64,000 nt of DNA from an uncultured Pelagibacteraceae bacterium. Lineage in GTDB: Bacteria; Pseudomonadota; Alphaproteobacteria; Pelagibacterales; Pelagibacteraceae. The position numbers were made by a program, and so were the translations under genes. This document shows positions 61,012 through 64,000 of the stretch, piece after piece (positions within the stretch are counted from its first letter, which is position 1; each line of letters starts with the position of its first letter). Location: NCBI GenBank assembly GCA_902521355.1, contig CABYRT010000005.1, forward strand, positions 35,716 to 99,715, in the 5' to 3' direction. The notes beneath the pieces are model-generated. The model was given only the letters and a program-made list of their open reading frames with translations. It did no database searches and was not told where the DNA came from.

Positions 61012-61926
61012 TTATTCTATTGGATAATCCCAAGCATCTCCACCAATTACCTTTGATATAGCAGAAAAATCTTTCGAACTGTTTCCATCCTTACAAAACT
61101 TTGAATATATTTCTAATGCCATCTCTCCTAATGGAGTAGATGCATTTGCATTTTTAGCACATTCATTTGCAAGTTTTAAATCTTTGTTCATCATACCTGC
61201 AGAAAAGCCTGGCTTATATTTATTGTTAGATGGAGTTCCTTCAATTAATCCAGGTAAAGGTGGATAAACTGAAATAGGCCAACTATTTCCGGAAGCATTT
61301 TTCATAATTTCATGAACTTTCTTGATATCTATATTCAATCTTCTTGCTAACATTAATGACTCTGAAGCAGCAATCATTGTTATTCCAAGAGACATATTGT
61401 TACAAATCTTTGCACCGTTTCCACTTCCTATCTCTCCAGCATGGTATATGTTTTTACCCATTAATTTTAAAATAGGTAAAGCTTGATTAAATGCATCATT
61501 TGATCCACCGACCATAATATTTAAAGTTGCTTTTTGTGCACCCATCACTCCACCACTTACTGGTGCATCAATCATCTTAATACCTTTTTCATTTGCTTTC
61601 TTTCCTATTTCTTTAGAGGTATCTATATCGATTGTTGAACAATCTATTAGTAGACAATTTTTAGAAACTTTATCTAGAACACCATTTTCTTTTAAATAAA
61701 CTTCTTTTGAATGTTTTCCCTCGGGTAACATAGTGATTACTACAGACGTTTCACTATTGATTAGTTTTCCAAAATCCTTCTCAACATCAAGATTATTTTC
61801 AACTGCTTTATCAATCATTTCTTTAGAAACATCAAAAACCTTAACCTTTTTCCCTGCGTTCTTTAAATTACAGGCCATTGGGTTTCCCATATTACCAACT
61901 CCTATAAAAGCTATATTTTCACTCAT
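61012..61926 (-). CDS. mmsB: 3-hydroxyisobutyrate dehydrogenase-like protein
   Basis: A 304-residue NAD-dependent dehydrogenase of the HIBADH family. Rossmann motif FIGVGNMGNPMACNL; DAPVSGGVMGAQKATLNIMVGG near residue 120; catalytic lysine in GNGAKICNNMSLG near 170; the C-terminal DFSAISKV. The sequence follows MmsB (valine degradation) closely. It is the last gene of a minus-strand cluster with a DUF2798 protein, a PEP-mutase-family enzyme and a TRAP permease, so it could instead act on a product of that pathway. Abuts the DUF924 gene tail to tail. Confidence 0.88.
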   Translation of the reverse strand: MSENIAFIGVGNMGNPMACNLKNAGKKVKVFDVSKEMIDKAVENNLDVEKDFGKLINSETSVVITMLPEGKHSKEVYLKENGVLDKVSKNCLLIDCSTIDIDTSKEIGKKANEKGIKMIDAPVSGGVMGAQKATLNIMVGGSNDAFNQALPILKLMGKNIYHAGEIGSGNGAKICNNMSLGITMIAASESLMLARRLNIDIKKVHEIMKNASGNSWPISVYPPLPGLIEGTPSNNKYKPGFSAGMMNKDLKLANECAKNANASTPLGEMALEIYSKFCKDGNSSKDFSAISKVIGGDAWDYPIE

Positions 61927-61938
61927 ATGACATCCTCT

Positions 61939-62160
61939 CTATTTAGTAATTTTTTCCACTAATTTATTAACCAATGGTGCAACAAAAGTCGTTGCAACTA
62001 ATGCAACTGGTAAACTAATTGACCAAGCTTTGAAAAATCTCTTGTAATAAAATTCATCATAACCTGTATTTATAAATGTAATAATTAGGGTCATTAACAA
62101 ACTCATTCCTAAACCCATAAAAAAAACGAAAAGAATTTTAGAGAATTTTTTTGGAAACAT
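61939..62160 (-). CDS. Small two-helix membrane protein, DUF2798-like
   Basis: A 73-residue protein with two hydrophobic helices (about residues 8-31 and 45-64) and the connecting loop NTGYDEFYYKRFFKAW. The pattern, an F/MGLGMSLLMTLIITFINTG-type first helix, W-x-x-S-x-P-V-A and a final FVAPLVNKLV, fits DUF2798, a family of small membrane proteins of unknown role. Its start overlaps the PEP-mutase-family gene stop by one base, and mmsB-like begins 12 bases after its stop, so it is part of the same operon. Confidence 0.7.
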   Translation of the reverse strand: MFPKKFSKILFVFFMGLGMSLLMTLIITFINTGYDEFYYKRFFKAWSISLPVALVATTFVAPLVNKLVEKITK

Positions 62161-63035
62161 TATTTATATTTGTCTTCAATATCGTAATATTCGTTGAAGC
62201 CAACTATATCTCTTAAGTCTGAAAATTTGGAAACATTTTTATTATAAACTTTATTTTTCATGTTATTCAAACATTCTTGCATCGTTTTTACTGATGCACT
62301 CATTAGAGTTAGAGGCATTACAGCAATTTTATAACCAATTTCCTCTATTTCATTAATTTCTAATAATGGGGTTTCACCATCTTCGATCAAATTTAACATA
62401 TGATGACCTGGAACTTCTTTTATAATTCTTTTCATATCTTCTTTATTTTTAACAGCTTCAATAAATAAAATATCAACACCAAGTTTTGAAAATGATTGCA
62501 TTCTTTTAATTGCATCATCCAATCCTCTAGTTGCTATGGCATCAGTTCTTGCCATTATTAAGATATCTTTATTTCCATATTCTCTTGCATCCACCGCAGC
62601 TTTAATTCTTGAGTTTGCCTCATCAAGATCGACAACATCTTTACCCTTTGTGTGACCACATTTTTTTGGCCACTTTTGGTCTTCAATCATCACACCAGCT
62701 GCTCCTGCATCCGCATATCCTCTTACAGTTCTAAATACGTTCACTGAATTTCCATATCCAGTATCCCCATCAAATATTATTGGAATTGATGTAGCATTAC
62801 ATATATTTCTTACTTGTTCTGCCATTTCAGAAAAAGAAATTAAACCTGTGTCCGGCATACCAAGCTTTGTAGATGAAACACTGAAGCCAGACATAAATCC
62901 AACTTTCAAACCTTCTCTTTCAATTAATTTTGCTGATAATGCATCAAAGCATCCAGGCATTACAATTATTTCTGGTCCATTTAATAATTGTCTTAATTGT
63001 TCTGCTTTATCTTTTGATTTTATTTTTGAAAACAT
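62160..63035 (-). CDS. Isocitrate lyase/PEP mutase family enzyme
   Basis: A 291-residue TIM-barrel enzyme of the ICL/PEP-mutase superfamily. Motifs: PGCFDALSAKLIEREG near residue 25, the metal-binding FDGDTGYGNSVNV, and MIEDQKWPKKCGHTKGK with the catalytic cysteine in the KKCGH loop; ARTDA and the FIEAVK glutamate follow. KKCGH is characteristic of lyases (methylisocitrate, dimethylmalate, oxaloacetate) rather than PEP mutase. It is probably not PrpB in the strict sense, since no prp genes are near. It lies two bases after the TRAP permease gene, so the substrate may be an imported dicarboxylate. Confidence 0.88.
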   Translation of the reverse strand: MFSKIKSKDKAEQLRQLLNGPEIIVMPGCFDALSAKLIEREGLKVGFMSGFSVSSTKLGMPDTGLISFSEMAEQVRNICNATSIPIIFDGDTGYGNSVNVFRTVRGYADAGAAGVMIEDQKWPKKCGHTKGKDVVDLDEANSRIKAAVDAREYGNKDILIMARTDAIATRGLDDAIKRMQSFSKLGVDILFIEAVKNKEDMKRIIKEVPGHHMLNLIEDGETPLLEINEIEEIGYKIAVMPLTLMSASVKTMQECLNNMKNKVYNKNVSKFSDLRDIVGFNEYYDIEDKYK

Positions 63036-63037
63036 AT

Positions 63038-64000
63038 TTATAATTTAAAAGGTATATATAATGCTAGGTCAGGGAATAAGTAAATAACAAATACTGTAAA
63101 TAACATTATAATGACAAAAGGTATCACACCTTTAGCTATTTCTGACATTTTTGCTTTACCAATTGCTTGGAGAACATAAATATTTAGTCCAACAGGTGGT
63201 GTAATTAATGCACACTCAATCATTAGTGTAAAAATTATTCCAAACCAAATTAAATCAATATTCATTGCAGCGATTGAAATCGAAAATATAGGCATCATGA
63301 TTAAAATTAATGAAAGAGTTTCCATTATAAATCCTAAGATTAACAAAGTAATACAAACAACTAGTATAAATAAACCAGTCTCATTAATATTAGTAACTAT
63401 GAAAGATGATAAATCTTGAGGAATTCTATAAAGAGAAATTGCTTTACCAAAAACTTTAGCTCCTGCAATAATTATAAATATAGTAACTGTAGTTTTCATT
63501 GTCTCCAAACCAGCTTCGATAAAACCTTTAAAATCTAATCTTTTTTTAGCCACAACATAGATAAATGATATTAAAAAACCAATACCACCTGCTTCTGTTG
63601 GTGTATAAATTCCAGCATAAATTCCACCTAGCATGATGAAGGCCATTAATAATATTGGCAAACCTCTTTTTGTGTATTTAATTTTTTCTTCTAAAGTACT
63701 GGATACATTTTGAACTTCTTTATTAAAAAATTTTACGTAAAAAACCGAAAAGATAATAAAAAATAATGCTAAAACTATTCCTGGCCCAATTCCTGCAAGA
63801 AACATACTTAGTACAGACTCTTCAACAACAAATGCATAAACAATCATTGGAATTGATGGAGGAATTAAAATCCCTAAAGTTCCACCCGCTGCCAAAATAC
63901 CTAAAGTAAAATTTCTGTGATAACCTCTATTAATCATTGCAGGAAATGCTACAGTTGAGATTGTTGCAGCAGTAGCAACTGATGATCCAGATATAGCAGC
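63038..64000 (-). CDS. TRAP transporter large permease DctM, 5' end cut
   Basis: A minus-strand gene that runs off the right edge: the track begins at 63937, but the frame stays open through 64000 (AAISGSSVATAATISTVAFPA), so at least 320 residues are visible. It is the 12-helix DctM subunit of a tripartite ATP-independent periplasmic transporter. Segments such as GTLGILIPPSIPMIVYA near the start of the visible part, YTPTEAGGIGFL and ALITPPVGLNIYVLQ at the C-terminal end are hallmarks. The DctQ and DctP partners should lie beyond the window. The next gene encodes an ICL/PEP-mutase-family lyase. Confidence 0.95.
   Translation of the reverse strand, partial: AAISGSSVATAATISTVAFPAMINRGYHRNFTLGILAAGGTLGILIPPSIPMIVYAFVVEESVLSMFLAGIGPGIVLALFFIIFSVFYVKFFNKEVQNVSSTLEEKIKYTKRGLPILLMAFIMLGGIYAGIYTPTEAGGIGFLISFIYVVAKKRLDFKGFIEAGLETMKTTVTIFIIIAGAKVFGKAISLYRIPQDLSSFIVTNINETGLFILVVCITLLILGFIMETLSLILIMMPIFSISIAAMNIDLIWFGIIFTLMIECALITPPVGLNIYVLQAIGKAKMSEIAKGVIPFVIIMLFTVFVIYLFPDLALYIPFKL

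Noticed and set aside
1-64000. CRISPR arrays, insertion sequences, tRNA or rRNA genes, prophage
   Set aside because: No direct-repeat arrays, transposases, integrases, cloverleaf-like intergenic sequence or phage genes were seen; gaps are too small for most of these.

Overview
The window reads as a chromosome segment of a streamlined, AT-rich (roughly 30% G+C by eye) marine alphaproteobacterium of the SAR11/Pelagibacter type. Evidence is the mitochondrial-like complex I accessory subunit NDUFA12 next to DUF2155, the aroQ-accB-accC block, the iscR-sufBCDSU-sufT-sufA operon, a single-ORF Dpp-type double ATPase, thiazole genes thiS-thiG, very short proteins for their families, and almost no intergenic DNA. 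No gap exceeds about 150 bases, and no tRNA, rRNA, CRISPR or insertion sequence was seen. Assignment to SAR11 is inference from gene content and composition; no 16S gene is present.

Layout. 1-14.4 kb is housekeeping: NDUFA12, DUF2155, accC, accB, aroQ, thiS, thiG, RNase E/G, penicillin-binding protein 1A, release factor 2 (with an intact programmed +1 frameshift that the ORF track missed), an AsmA-like envelope protein, tyrS and anmK. 14.4-21.6 kb holds an alpha/beta hydrolase and the complete SUF iron-sulfur operon behind a near-consensus IscR type 1 operator. 21.6-26.3 kb has glnA, a YbaK-type deacylase, two EamA exporters and a homocysteine methyltransferase.

26.3-48.1 kb is the most distinctive part, a sugar/cyclitol catabolic island of about 22 kb. 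It has two complete CUT2-type ABC importers, IolG-, IolE- and IolD-like enzymes, two further Gfo/Idh/MocA oxidoreductases, two 2-hydroxyacid dehydrogenases, a HpaI-type aldolase, an aldehyde dehydrogenase, a FucU/RbsD mutarotase, ribokinase, an aldo/keto reductase, a ROK kinase, a beta-hydroxyacid dehydrogenase and a fumarylacetoacetate-hydrolase-like enzyme. The front end of inositol catabolism (IolG, IolE, IolD) is there, but IolB, IolC, IolJ and a clear IolA are not in the window, so the lower half may be non-canonical. A pilin-like protein with an altered prepilin cleavage site overlaps this catabolic operon.

48.1-64 kb holds ppc, ccdA, a flavoprotein, a gamma-butyrobetaine-hydroxylase-like dioxygenase, a histidinol-phosphatase-like enzyme, a class I glutamine amidotransferase and a complete peptide/opine-type ABC importer. 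It continues with AhpD-like and DUF924 proteins, and ends in a minus-strand cluster: hydroxyisobutyrate dehydrogenase, DUF2798 protein, PEP-mutase/isocitrate-lyase-family enzyme and a TRAP DctM permease cut by the window edge.

Cross-cutting observations: all three ABC operons place a hairpin beside the solute-binding-protein gene; three unrelated enzymes have lost structural zinc-binding cysteines while catalytic zinc sites are kept; and several perfect palindromes sit just upstream of start codons.
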